Part shown: one piece after another, positions 37,947 to 46,927 of the stretch
Layout: the number at the start of each line of letters is the position of its first letter
How positions within the stretch are numbered: the first letter of the stretch is position 1
NCBI GenBank assembly: GCA_963781785.1
Contig: CAWAHD010000002.1
Span: 868,001-932,000 of the forward strand
DNA length: 64,000 bases
Direction of reading: 5' to 3'
Origin: CAWAHD01 sp963781785
GTDB taxonomy: Bacteria > Planctomycetota > Planctomycetia > Isosphaerales > Isosphaeraceae
The notes under the pieces: generated by a model
What the model was told of the DNA's origin: nothing
The model's database searches: none
The model's input: the letters and a program-made list of their open reading frames with translations, nothing else
Made by a program: the position numbers and the translations under genes

Positions 37947-40891
37947 TTATTGATCAAGGCTCCGCACGTCACCGAGGTCGCGCGCTTCCCCGGCTTTGAT
38001 GGTCAAATCCCTGAAGACGGCGCCATAAAACCCGCCGTTGCCAAGGATCTGCAGCTCGTATTTCAGTCCCGGCGCCAGGCCCTCGGCGCGAAATCGGCCG
38101 TCGGCGTCGGTCTTGACGTGTCCGGGCAAGGATCCCGGGCCCTCCTCGAGGCGCAGCTTCTGATTGCTCGGCCAGCCCAGCTCGACGGCGGCCCGGGGTT
38201 GTCCCGCCGAATCCACCAGCCGGCCCGTCAGACTACCCCACGGCACCAGCTTGACCTCGATCGGACCTTGCACTTTGCCCCGAAGACTCACCGAGCCCGC
38301 CAGCCGTCGCCCCTCGTGAATGAATGCTAACTGCCGCAGGTCTCCTGGAGCCAGCCCGGTGACCTCGAATTCGGCCGAGGGGGATGACTTGCTCCAGGAA
38401 TCCCACCAGTCGGTCAGTCCGCGAATCTGAGCACCCTTTAGCGGCTGGCCCTGCGGATCGAGGACCCGGCCTTTGACGGTCTCCCCGCGGTCAAGCGCCA
38501 GCTCGAACGTCGCTTCTTGGGTCCCTTCCGGCGGGTTGATCTCGGACAGGACGTGAAAGTCGTTCACGAAGATGGAATCGGGGACGACGGCGATCGTTTC
38601 GAGGCCGATCGTCATCTTCTTTTCCTTGATCCGCTCGGCCCCCACGCCCATTCGATAAGCGTCCTCATTCGCCCGCGCACCCAAGAGCCCGCGACCCGGC
38701 AGCCCCACCAGGCGGAATGTTCCGTCGGGCGTGGTGCGGTAGTGGGCACGCGAAAACTGAGTTACGCCGCCGAAATCGCTCGCCCCGGAGGCGTGCGGAT
38801 TGTCCTTGAACACGTAATACTCGACGTACCCGCGGCGCGGCTGCCGCGCCCTTCTGTCGACCACGCGGCCCGTGATCCAGATGCCGCGCGTCAAGCCGAA
38901 ATCCCGCGTCAGCGTCTTCGCCTCGATGGGCTCGATGGTCGACTGCACGCCCGGCAAGTAGGGCTGGTCTGCCGGAGCCAGGGCCATGATCTCCTCATCG
39001 ATTCTTCCGTCCGGCGCGTGCTTCGCCGGCGTTTCCAGGCCGGTCAGGCGATAGCGGCCGTCCTTGTCGGTGATTGTCTGGGCGAATCGATAAGCTTCGC
39101 CAACCGATCGCGTGCCCCGGACCACCGCTCCGGCAAGTGGCTCTCCCGTGCGTTTGTCGCGCACCGTTCCCACGATCGGGCGCGATGGTTCAGCGACGTG
39201 CCCGAACTGGGCGCCGTAGCAAGTCTTGGTGAACGAAACGTTTCCGGGCGGAAAATCCTGCATGTGCAGCGTGGGGTCACCGCGGGTGACAACCCATTCG
39301 ATGTTCGTTTTGATCGAGGGGTGCTCGACGAGGATGCCGGCGATCCGTTCTCGTCCGATGCCGCGCAGCGTGAAGCGGCCGTCCGCCCCTGTCGTTGTCG
39401 CCGGCAGCAAATCGCTGACAGCCAGGCTTGACCACGACTTCAAGAATTGAAAACGGGAGGGGTACCAAGCTCCGCCGGCGCGAATCGCCTCGCGCCACTT
39501 CGTGAGATCCTCTCCAGGACTCCAGAGGACAGAAGCCACCCGGATCCTGGCACCGTAAACGGGCTGGCCCTCCATGGTGAGGATCCGACCCTCGAGCGGC
39601 ACATCGTCGCGGGCCAGCCGAATCGTGTAGGCCTTCGACTCATCGGGCTCCATTCCAAAGCCGGGCCCGAATCCGTCCGCCAGCGCAACCACTCTTGGGT
39701 GATCCGCCGATGTTGCGGATCGCCACGAGGCGCCAGCTCGCCGGGCGAAATCTCGAACGAGAACCGGCCCGTTGCGTCGGTCGTCGCCCGCACGACCGGC
39801 GGCGGCGCCACACGGTCCGGCTCTGGCTCTTGCGTAACGTACAGTTTGGCGCCGGCCACGGGCCGGCCAGCGGGATCGACGACGCGACCGGCAAGCGGAA
39901 CGGGCTTGGCCGCTTCGCCAGGCTCGTTGGCGGCGCTCGAATTTCCGTTGGCTGCCGCCGGGCGCTTGTCGGCTGCCTTCGGATCTTGGCGCATCGCGCC
40001 GTTCCGCGGCCCGGCGAACAAGAGTGCCGCACCCGCGCACGCCATCCCTCCGGCGAGGAGAATCGCGGCGGACGCCAGCTTCACATGAGTCATGGTCATG
40101 CTCCTCACCATTCGCTCGCTCAAATCGACCGCCAACGCCGAGACGGTACCGGTTGTGGCCGTCTGGCCCGCGATGATTGCCAGTGCGGCCTTCACGGTCC
40201 CGTCCACCCACACACTCGGCACGGCGCAGGCACTCGCGGATGCTGAGCGTTCCGCCAGCGCTGCCGCCAGTGCCACGGCAGAGAATGCCAGCCCGCGCCG
40301 CGCCAGTCGCCGGCGCAGAACTTCGCGAGCTCTGGCGACGCGCCCGCGGACCATTCCCTCGGTCCACCCAAGCTGCCGGGCGGCCTGCTCGTGGGTCATC
40401 TCCTCGAGATGACACAGCACGACGGGAAGCCGGTACTTCTCCGGCAGGCGATTCACTTCCTCGTAGAGTGCAGGGACCAGATCGGCCCCACAGGCCGGGT
40501 CTCGCTCGCTCGGGATGACCATCTCTGCGGCCCGCCTCTCCAGCCGTTTACGCCGTGCGGCTTCGGAATTGATCTGGATCGCCATGTTGTAGGCCACCCG
40601 GTAGAGCCAGCTACAAAGCGACGTTCCGGCGCGGATCGAGTGGGATTTCCGCACCAGAACGAGGAACGTAGCCTGAAAGGCATCCTGTGCGTCGTTCGGG
40701 TCATTGAGCATCCCGCGGCACACCGAGAGGACCATGGGTCCGTGCCGCTCCACGAGCGTCTCGAACGACGTCTCATCGCGCCGCGCGACAAACCGCGCGA
40801 GGAGCTCGTCATCGGTCAGCCCGACGGCCGTTCCCGCGTCCATCAGTCGCTGGAGTTGCCGCACTGCGGCACCGAGTTCTTTGCCGGCCAT
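37947..40891 (-). CDS. ECF sigma factor fused to carboxypeptidase-regulatory-like domains, copy A (frameshifted)
   Basis: About 980 residues. Region 2 is LLARFVARRDETSFETLVER with DAFQATFLVLVRKSHS and WLYRVAYNMAIQ. Region 4 is LPEKYRLPVVLCHLEEMTHE with QAARQLGWTEGMVRGR. A membrane span (LASAAILLAGGMACAGAALL) precedes carboxypeptidase-regulatory-like domains (LAGRVVDPAGRPVAGAKLYV, LEGRILTMEGQPVYGARI, IVGTVRDKRTGEPLAGAVV). One frame break lies near 39700. ATG 40891 was chosen for its GGAG site seven bases upstream. Copy B starts 90 bases downstream with the same layout, so the two arose by tandem duplication, now diverged. A separate anti-sigma gene is absent. Confidence 0.82.
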
Positions 40892-41144
40892 CACCGTTCT
40901 CCAGGCCAGGTTCCTTCGTGTTGCCTCCAAGAAGAGAGTAGCCGGGCGTCCGCCAGCACGGTTTTTCTTGGAAGAATGCGTTTTTTTCAACGGCCGGACA
41001 CATGGCTAGAGTTCTCGCCGCACCTGCTTTGCTGTAGGTCAGGCTTTCCAGCCTGACATCCCGAAGAGTCAGGCTGGAAAGCCCGACCTACGAAAAGGCC
41101 CGGCTGTCTCGCCGTGTGTCGCGTCGTTGTTTCTTTCTACCGGG
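40892..41144. other. Gap with a long hairpin
   Basis: This 253-base gap between two minus-strand genes holds the palindrome pair at 41034-41091 and should contain the promoter of the sigma-factor operon, which was not recognised. Confidence 0.4.
41034..41091 (+). repeat. Two opposed palindromes forming a 24-bp hairpin
   Basis: GTCAGGCTTTCCAGCCTGAC (41038-41057) faces its reverse complement (41068-41087, one C mismatch). Including GTAG and CTAC ends the arms are 24 bases with a 10-base loop. The core is the same palindrome as in the arrays at 19444-19804, here lying between two genes as a head-to-head pair. Confidence 0.9.
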
Positions 41145-41723
41145 TCAAAAGGACTGGATCCAGATCGACCAGGGAATCATCGCCAGCCAGAAGGCGCCGA
41201 CGAGACGCCCGGAGCGATCGATCCAGCTCGCTTCGGGGCGCCAGTCGCCCAGCGCAGCGAAGATCAACCACGACGCCAGTACGGTCGTACCGGGCAACAC
41301 CATCTCGACCACGGGCGGGTCGCCACCTAGCGCGAAGAAAGTCATATCCGCATCGACGAGGCCGATGATGGCAGTCAGCCACAACGCCTGGAAGCCGGGC
41401 TGGAACGCCAGGCGGCCCAGTGGCGGCCGCGGCCGCCTGAGTCGCACAACCATGAGGGCGGGTGTGAGGGGCACGATGAAGCAGTACAAGAGCTGCACGC
41501 AACCTTGGAGCACAAGGAACCGGAACCCCTGTTTCCCGGCAATTTCGGTCCACCAAGCCAACCAGGCGGGCCGGCGGGTCGGGGTGATCAAGGCGGACCA
41601 TTGGCTGATGTGGGACAGGGGGATCCTGGCAAATGCGAGTCCGACCGCCAGCGCGATGATCAGGATCATCGCGTCACCGATATTCGCCCTTCGGGGCTCG
41701 GGCTGGGGCAAGGTCTCTTCCAC
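41145..41723 (-). CDS. Integral membrane protein, unknown family
   Basis: The protein has 192 residues with about five hydrophobic segments: AMILIIALAVGLAFARI, FRFLVLQGCVQLLYCFIVPL, ALWLTAIIGLVDADMTFFAL, a VLASWLIFAAL helix and a C-terminal AFWLAMIPWSIWI. I do not recognise the family. It is followed upstream (in gene order) by two other small minus-strand genes that may share a transcript. It is intact. Confidence 0.65.
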   Translation of the reverse strand: MEETLPQPEPRRANIGDAMILIIALAVGLAFARIPLSHISQWSALITPTRRPAWLAWWTEIAGKQGFRFLVLQGCVQLLYCFIVPLTPALMVVRLRRPRPPLGRLAFQPGFQALWLTAIIGLVDADMTFFALGGDPPVVEMVLPGTTVLASWLIFAALGDWRPEASWIDRSGRLVGAFWLAMIPWSIWIQSF

Positions 41724-41813
41724 GGCCGGGATACTCCGCGATCGTCCAGCTAATGATTGAACCGAGTCCCGCTTATCATTTGACTCGACTGGTCATCGAG
41801 ACGGCGAATAGGC

Positions 41814-42332
41814 TTAACCATCCAGCTCGGAATCCCACACGCCGCCACTATCGTTGAGGTCCGGAACCGCCTTGGCCTTCCATCTTCGACCGAAGGAAGG
41901 TTTGATCGCACCGCGGAGACCCGCGTCGCGGGTGATCTGTCTGATCCGTTTGTTCAGCAGCAGAACGCGGACAGTCCTCGACCAATCGAGCGACCCGATT
42001 TGAGGCGGCCCCATCGGCTCGCCGGGTCCGCCGGGCTGTTCCGGCCGCGAAAAGATCTCGTCGTATTCCGCCCCGGAGGCGTCAACCCATGGATCTGCCC
42101 GCGACTTGCGCTGATAACGCGCCCCGCAGATCGCGCACCGGTAGAAACGAACGCCTGCGGAAGTCGCGGCGACTCGCGCGATCAATCCTCGCCCGCAGCG
42201 CACACACAGGTCGGGCGGCGGCGAGTCGCCGCTCAGTCGCCAGATCTCCCAGTAGAAGGCGATCAGAGCGTAAGTCACGCCGATGGTCAGGACCAGATAC
42301 GTGAGGACCTCGGCTCCGGTCGAAGCCATCAA
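41814..42332 (-). CDS. Membrane-anchored zinc-ribbon protein
   Basis: The protein has 172 residues. One N-terminal membrane span (EVLTYLVLTIGVTYALIAFY) is followed by two CxxC pairs, CVRCG and CAICG about 25 residues apart, as in a zinc ribbon, then a basic tail. The family is not recognised. The ATG at 42332 directly abuts the stop of the preceding gene (42333), so the two are probably cotranscribed. Confidence 0.6.
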   Translation of the reverse strand: MMASTGAEVLTYLVLTIGVTYALIAFYWEIWRLSGDSPPPDLCVRCGRGLIARVAATSAGVRFYRCAICGARYQRKSRADPWVDASGAEYDEIFSRPEQPGGPGEPMGPPQIGSLDWSRTVRVLLLNKRIRQITRDAGLRGAIKPSFGRRWKAKAVPDLNDSGGVWDSELDG

Positions 42333-42829
42333 TCATCTCCTGCGCCGCCCCCGAGGTTGTCTTCGATCCAGAAACAGGGTCGATTGCGGAGCAGCCGGTT
42401 GTTCGGGAACGACGTATCGCTTGAGACGCTTGTCAAAAACGCGGACCTCGCGTGCCACCACTCGGAAATCGCCCTCGGTGAATAACACGCGAAGCTCGAA
42501 ATGTCCGGTGTCCGCCAGATCCAGCTCGTCGTACATCCAGGCGACCCCGGATTCGAGAGCCTCCGGGTACTGGCATTCTCTCACACCGCAGGAACTCGAG
42601 CCGTCGATCGTCGAGGTCCACGTGGATGATTCCGCGATCGACTTGCGAGAATCGATTCGACCCCCGTATCGTGCAAAGTGTGTTTCTTCGCGTGGTCCAT
42701 AAAGAGTCGTGCCGTCTCGGGAAGCTGATCCACGATTGAATGATAACGCGCCTTGTATGCCTCGAGGGTGTCGGCCCACTCTTGATGATAACGCCGGTGT
42801 TCAGCGTACTTGCGTTTCAAGTATTTCAT
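42333..42829 (-). CDS. Hypothetical protein, frameshifted
   Basis: The N-terminal frame begins MKYLKRKYAEHRRYHQEWAD and runs to LHDTGVESILASRSR. The C-terminal frame carries YPEALESGVAWMYDELDLAD with TGHFELRVLFTEGDFRVVAR and ends at 42333. Between them (about 42590-42640) a third frame reads DLDDRRLEFLRCER. Two breaks are therefore likely in one gene of about 165 residues. There is no membrane span; the C-terminal part looks beta-rich. The function is unknown. Confidence 0.5.
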
Positions 42830-42961
42830 CCGGTATCTCACTTCACCGATCTTCCAGCACAGGATAACTGGAAACCGTTCGTCCGACTACGCTGGTAAAG
42901 GTCGGTGGCTGGGCCAGATCCCAGCGAGCAGTGCGACGAGGTTGACACGCGGAGCAGGACC

Positions 42962-43114
42962 ATGCATGCAGGACCCATTCACCCCGGCTCGCCCGAACAC
43001 CCGCATGAGCACAAACCCATCGAGCCGGGATATCGCCTGATTGTGCGGACAATTCTCTGGGTCATCGCCGGATCGGTGTTTATCGGATTCGCGATCTGGT
43101 GGATCATGACCTGA
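42962..43114 (+). CDS. Small single-span membrane protein
   Basis: A 50-residue protein: His/Pro-rich start (HPGSPEHPHEHKPIEPGYR) and one membrane helix (TILWVIAGSVFIGFAIWWIM) at the very C-terminus. The ATG at 42962 follows GGAG and AGGA sequences at suitable distance. The hydrophobic helix with abrupt charged flank supports a real gene despite its size. The function is unknown. Confidence 0.5.
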   Translation: MHAGPIHPGSPEHPHEHKPIEPGYRLIVRTILWVIAGSVFIGFAIWWIMT

Positions 43115-43247
43115 GGGCCGAACGCACGCCAAAATGCACGATTTCTCGGGGCGCGGCAAGCCCGCGCGAGCCCGACCATCGCGTTCAATGTGGCGAGACA
43201 CTGGCGGTCGGCTACCGTCATGAGACACCCGCTTCCACGAGGCCCAC

Positions 43248-44188
43248 ATGACCGACGAAGCGATATCGAACCCGCCCCCCGGGCGCCGGCGTTTGCGGCT
43301 GAGCGTGCGAGGGCTGATCATCCTAGTGCTCGTGGTTGGCGGTGGCCTTGGATGGTTCATCCGCAGTGCGCGCCTCCAGCGCGAGGCGGTGGCGGCAATA
43401 CAGCAGGTCGGCGGCGGTGTCACTTATGATTGGCAATACCAATCCGGCAAGTTTCGCTCCAGTCGCGCACGGCCGTGCCCAACTGGCTGGTCGACCACTT
43501 CGGCATCGACTACTTCTGCCACGTCACGCGGATTGAAGTGACGGGTCAGGAGACATCGGATGCGGAAATGGGCCACATCGGAAACCTGGCGCAGCTCGAG
43601 TCTCTGAGGCTCTATGACTCACGAGCGAGTGACGCCGGCCTGGCCAACCTCGAAGGCAAGCACGAGTTGAGGATCTTGGTCCTGATCGCTCCCCTGATCA
43701 CGGACGCCGGCTTGGCTCACCTGCGGGGACTCTACCGGCTGGAATCGCTCGATCTATACAAAACTCGGATCACCGACGCCGGCCTCGTGCATTTGAAAAG
43801 GCTCACCAGCCTCCAAGAGCTGGACCTCGACAAGAACCTGTCCGATGCCGGGCTCGTCCACCTCAAAGGGCTGAAGAGCCTGCAGAAGCTGTTCTTATCC
43901 AATTGCTCGATCACAGATGCCGGGCTGTCGCACCTGAGCGGATTGACCGGGCTCCGGTTACTGTACCTCACCAACACGCGGGTGACCGATGCCGGGCTTG
44001 AGTGTCTGAAAGGGATGACCGCCCTGACCCAGCTCGAGCTTTCCGACACCGCGATCAGCGATGCCGCGGTTCCTCATCTCAAGGGACTGACAAGTCTCAA
44101 GACCCTCGTTGCCTTGAACACAAAGCTCACCGATGCCGGAGCCAAGGAGCTCAAACAGGCGCTGCCTAACCTGAACATCATCCACTGA
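43248..44188 (+). CDS. Membrane-anchored leucine-rich repeat protein, frameshifted
   Basis: About 313 residues. One N-terminal membrane span (LIILVLVVGGGLGWFI) is followed by a short domain (AVAAIQQVGGGVTYDWQYQS) and, in another frame, AVPNWLVDHFGIDYFCHVTR. One missing base near 43466 joins them. At least seven repeats of the form ITDAGLxHLKGLxxLxxLxL follow, the cysteine-poor LRR type frequent in planctomycetes. It is probably a binding surface outside the cytoplasmic membrane; the partner is unknown. Confidence 0.78.
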
Positions 44189-44264
44189 GCGAACAATGAT
44201 CCGTCACGTAGTGCCGCGCGTCGATCGTGGCATCGCTTACATCGACGTCCGCGCACGCGACCTC

Positions 44265-44582
44265 TCAACGTAGCTCGCGCGGCCTGGGAGCATCGGTGGG
44301 AACCGGCTCCCAGAAACGGCTCGCGGTCCGCTCATACTCGTGGCGCAGCCGCGCATAGCGAGACGCCTCGGCCTCGCAGGAGGCGGCTCGTTCATCGTTG
44401 TGGGCCAGCCTCTGTTGCTCCGCCTCGCGCCGCATCTGTTCTTCATTGAGCGCCCAGACCTCTGCCCAACCGGCGCAGTACACTTGCCTCCGCCAGGCGC
44501 GATGCGCGCCGAACACCACGGCGAAGAGCGCAACCGCGATCATCATCGTTCGAATCGTCAGCCGTGCTCGGGGACGTTTCAT
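44265..44582 (-). CDS. Small membrane-anchored coiled-coil protein
   Basis: The protein has 105 residues. A basic start and one span (RLTIRTMMIAVALFAVVFGA) of a type common in planctomycete short proteins precede a charged helix (LNEEQMRREAEQQRLAHNDE). It is convergent with the LRR gene, 76 bases away. The family is unknown. The TM/coiled-coil pattern supports a real gene. Confidence 0.6.
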   Translation of the reverse strand: MKRPRARLTIRTMMIAVALFAVVFGAHRAWRRQVYCAGWAEVWALNEEQMRREAEQQRLAHNDERAASCEAEASRYARLRHEYERTASRFWEPVPTDAPRPRELR

Positions 44583-44895
44583 GACCAGTGCCCACTGCCG
44601 CTGGTGAACGGTTCGGCTTCCAGCAGAGCGAAGCTGCGTGGTGCTGTTCCATGCAGCTTATCACAACGGCTGGCCGGTGGCGAACCACCGACTGCGCGCT
44701 GGTGCACGCACAAAATAAGGGCGGTGACGAGAAACGGATTCACGCCGAACCGCCAGATCGCATCCACAATTGTGGTCGGCCCCCCATTGGCTTGGCTTCA
44801 CGCCACGCTTACTATTGTTAAGCGCCCTACCGGAGGGAACTCCGCCGTCGTGGATAATCGTTCCCTCGGGATTGCGAATTCTGACGAGGCAACCC

Positions 44896-46239
44896 ATGAA
44901 ATCGCCATTCTTGGTCACTCAAGCCGTTGCGTTCTTGATCTTGAGCGTATCGAGTCGCGTTCAGGCTCAGGATGCGGCGCCGAAAGCATCCTCCGAGGCT
45001 TTGATCGCTCAGATCATCAATGCGCCGGACCGGCAGTCGTTCTACCCGCCGTTCGGTGAACTCAGCCAGCGCATCGAACAGAAAGGTGCCGAGGGTGAGG
45101 CAGCGGCTCGACTCGTGCTGGCGCACCAGCAGGAAATCGCTCCCCAGCCGGCAGTGAAGGCGCTCCTGGACGGGATTGTCGACCAGAAGAAGTCGCCGCT
45201 GGCGGCAAAGTTGCTGCTGCAAATCGCCAAGGCGAAGAACACGGTCAAGGCCTTGAAGAAAGGGAGTGTCGTGGTCGGTCGAGTCATCGTCTCGGATGGA
45301 AAGCTCGACCCCGATCTTGTCCTGGCCCAGATGGAGATCCTACCGGAAGGCTACTTCGCCGGCGAGGTGGGCGACCTGAAGCGTCCCGTTGGCTTTCGAG
45401 CGGAAGGGTATCTGGGTGTCGACGTACCTTTGAGCGGAAAGTCCGGGGACGTGGTCGCACTCGGCACGGTCACGCTCCAGGCGCTGCCCGCCGACCAGGC
45501 GGCCAGCCTGAACGGGAAAGTGACGCTCGACGACACCAAGGGAGCCGCCACAACGACAGTCAAGCTGAGCATGAGCGTGCCCCGCCCCAATACCCCGCAC
45601 AATGGCTACTCACCGCGCCGCCGGTGGCCGGAATCCATCAGCGTTCCGATCTCCCAGAGCGGCGAGTTCCAGGTGGACAAGCTGTCGCCCGGCGACCATA
45701 CGATCATCGTGAGCGCCGACGGGCACGAGACGTTCATGAAACGGATCAGCCTCAGCCCCGGCCCGCAAAAAGAGGCGTGCACGATCAGCCTCAGGACCAA
45801 CGATATCGGGTTCTACATCGGCAAGCCGGCTCCCAAGACGGGTGAGCTGGCCTGGGAGAAAGACTACACGGCGGCTCTCAAGAAGGCCCAGGCCGAGAAG
45901 AAGCCGATGATGGTCATGATGACCGCCACCTGGTGCGGTCCCTGCAAGATGCTTGAGAAAGAGACCTTGAATGACCCATGGGTCCGGCACTTCCTGTCGA
46001 ATTTCGTGATCGTGAAGGCCTATGAAGACAAAGACGTCGAGAAGACCTACGGCCTGAACGGCTATCCGACCCTCGTATTCACCGATCCGGGCGGCAAGGA
46101 AGCGTGCCGGACGGTCGGCCACCAGGCGACGCTCCCCTTTGCCGGGGTCTGCGCCAAAGCGTTCGAAAAGCTGGGGCACAAGCCGCCGCAGGAGCTTCAA
46201 GAGCTCGCTGAGAAGAAGGTGCTTTCGCCGGTTCGCTGA
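44896..46239 (+). CDS. Exported protein with C-terminal thioredoxin domain
   Basis: The protein has 447 residues. The signal peptide ends near SRVQAQD. The middle (about residues 50-300) is unassigned, with a carboxypeptidase-regulatory-like beta segment (SGEFQVDKLSPGDHTIIVSA). Residues about 335-430 are a thioredoxin fold with the active site TATWCGPCKMLEKETL and the cis-Pro loop YGLNGYPTLVFTDPGG. The intact CGPC predicts a redox-active periplasmic thiol protein. ATG 44896 was chosen because the signal peptide starts there. Confidence 0.85.
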   Translation: MKSPFLVTQAVAFLILSVSSRVQAQDAAPKASSEALIAQIINAPDRQSFYPPFGELSQRIEQKGAEGEAAARLVLAHQQEIAPQPAVKALLDGIVDQKKSPLAAKLLLQIAKAKNTVKALKKGSVVVGRVIVSDGKLDPDLVLAQMEILPEGYFAGEVGDLKRPVGFRAEGYLGVDVPLSGKSGDVVALGTVTLQALPADQAASLNGKVTLDDTKGAATTTVKLSMSVPRPNTPHNGYSPRRRWPESISVPISQSGEFQVDKLSPGDHTIIVSADGHETFMKRISLSPGPQKEACTISLRTNDIGFYIGKPAPKTGELAWEKDYTAALKKAQAEKKPMMVMMTATWCGPCKMLEKETLNDPWVRHFLSNFVIVKAYEDKDVEKTYGLNGYPTLVFTDPGGKEACRTVGHQATLPFAGVCAKAFEKLGHKPPQELQELAEKKVLSPVR

Positions 46240-46620
46240 TCGGGAGCCCCGCAGCATGATTGGCGCGCATTGCGCGCGGGTATGGAGACCGTCGCTCCCG
46301 AGCGGCTGGCGGTGCGCTCGTACTCAAAACGCTAGCTGGACATGGTTTGCGACCAAATCTAAAATCAACTGGTCCGTGGGACGTCGATTGGCCGCTGATT
46401 TCAGAGATCCCTGACGGACGGTCGTGCGTAGGATATAATGCTACGGGCGGCAGAGACCGCTGTGTCAAGGACTGTGCCCCGACGACGGTGAGACCAGACG
46501 GAGCGTGGCCCGTGTTCGGAGAAAAGGTTCAGGCTTGCGGGCGCCTGACCGATTCTCTACCATGACAGGGTCGCCCGGAACTGCGAGAAGTGTCTTCCCC
46601 GAGAAGGAGGTCAAATAGCC
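46240..46620. other. Intergenic region with a TATAAT-like box
   Basis: No gene was found. TATAAT occurs at 46433-46438 without a good -35 partner at the right distance. AAGGAGGT at 46604-46611 is a perfect ribosome-binding site for the ATG at 46621. Confidence 0.4.
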
Positions 46621-46822
46621 ATGCGGGACATCAAAGAAGTCTAAGCCGTTGGGTTTTTATCGATTCAAGGATTGCACGCCGGTGTTCTTCAAAGATGAGG
46701 AGTATCGGCGTGTGTTTTTGTGCGCCCAACTCAAAAGTGAGATCTCGGCAATCGGCCCCAATCAACAGACCGCGCCGAAGGAACGAGGAGCATCGGCAAC
46801 GGGCCTGAGCATCGCGCGGTGA
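46621..46822 (+). CDS. Small unknown protein, frame broken near the start
   Basis: AAGGAGGT lies nine bases before the ATG at 46621, but the direct frame stops after seven codons. Removing one A from the AAA at 46633-46635 gives 66 residues, MRDIKKSKPLGFYRFKDCTP, then VFFKDEEYRRVFLCAQLKSE and a polar tail ending at 46822. The aromatic/charged composition looks like real protein and there is no homology I recognise. The strong site favours a real gene. Confidence 0.4.
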
Positions 46823-46927
46823 CTTAGCCCGCCTCATCATCGTTGGTAGGGCACGTGCGGCTCCATGCACGCCGACTGCGATGAGTCGTAGCAGTAGATT
46901 GACAAGACTCTCCCGCCGGGCCACGGC

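Noticed and set aside
46433..46438. Promoter at the TATAAT box
   Set aside because: No -35 element lies at 16-18 bases, and the nearest gene starts about 180 bases downstream.
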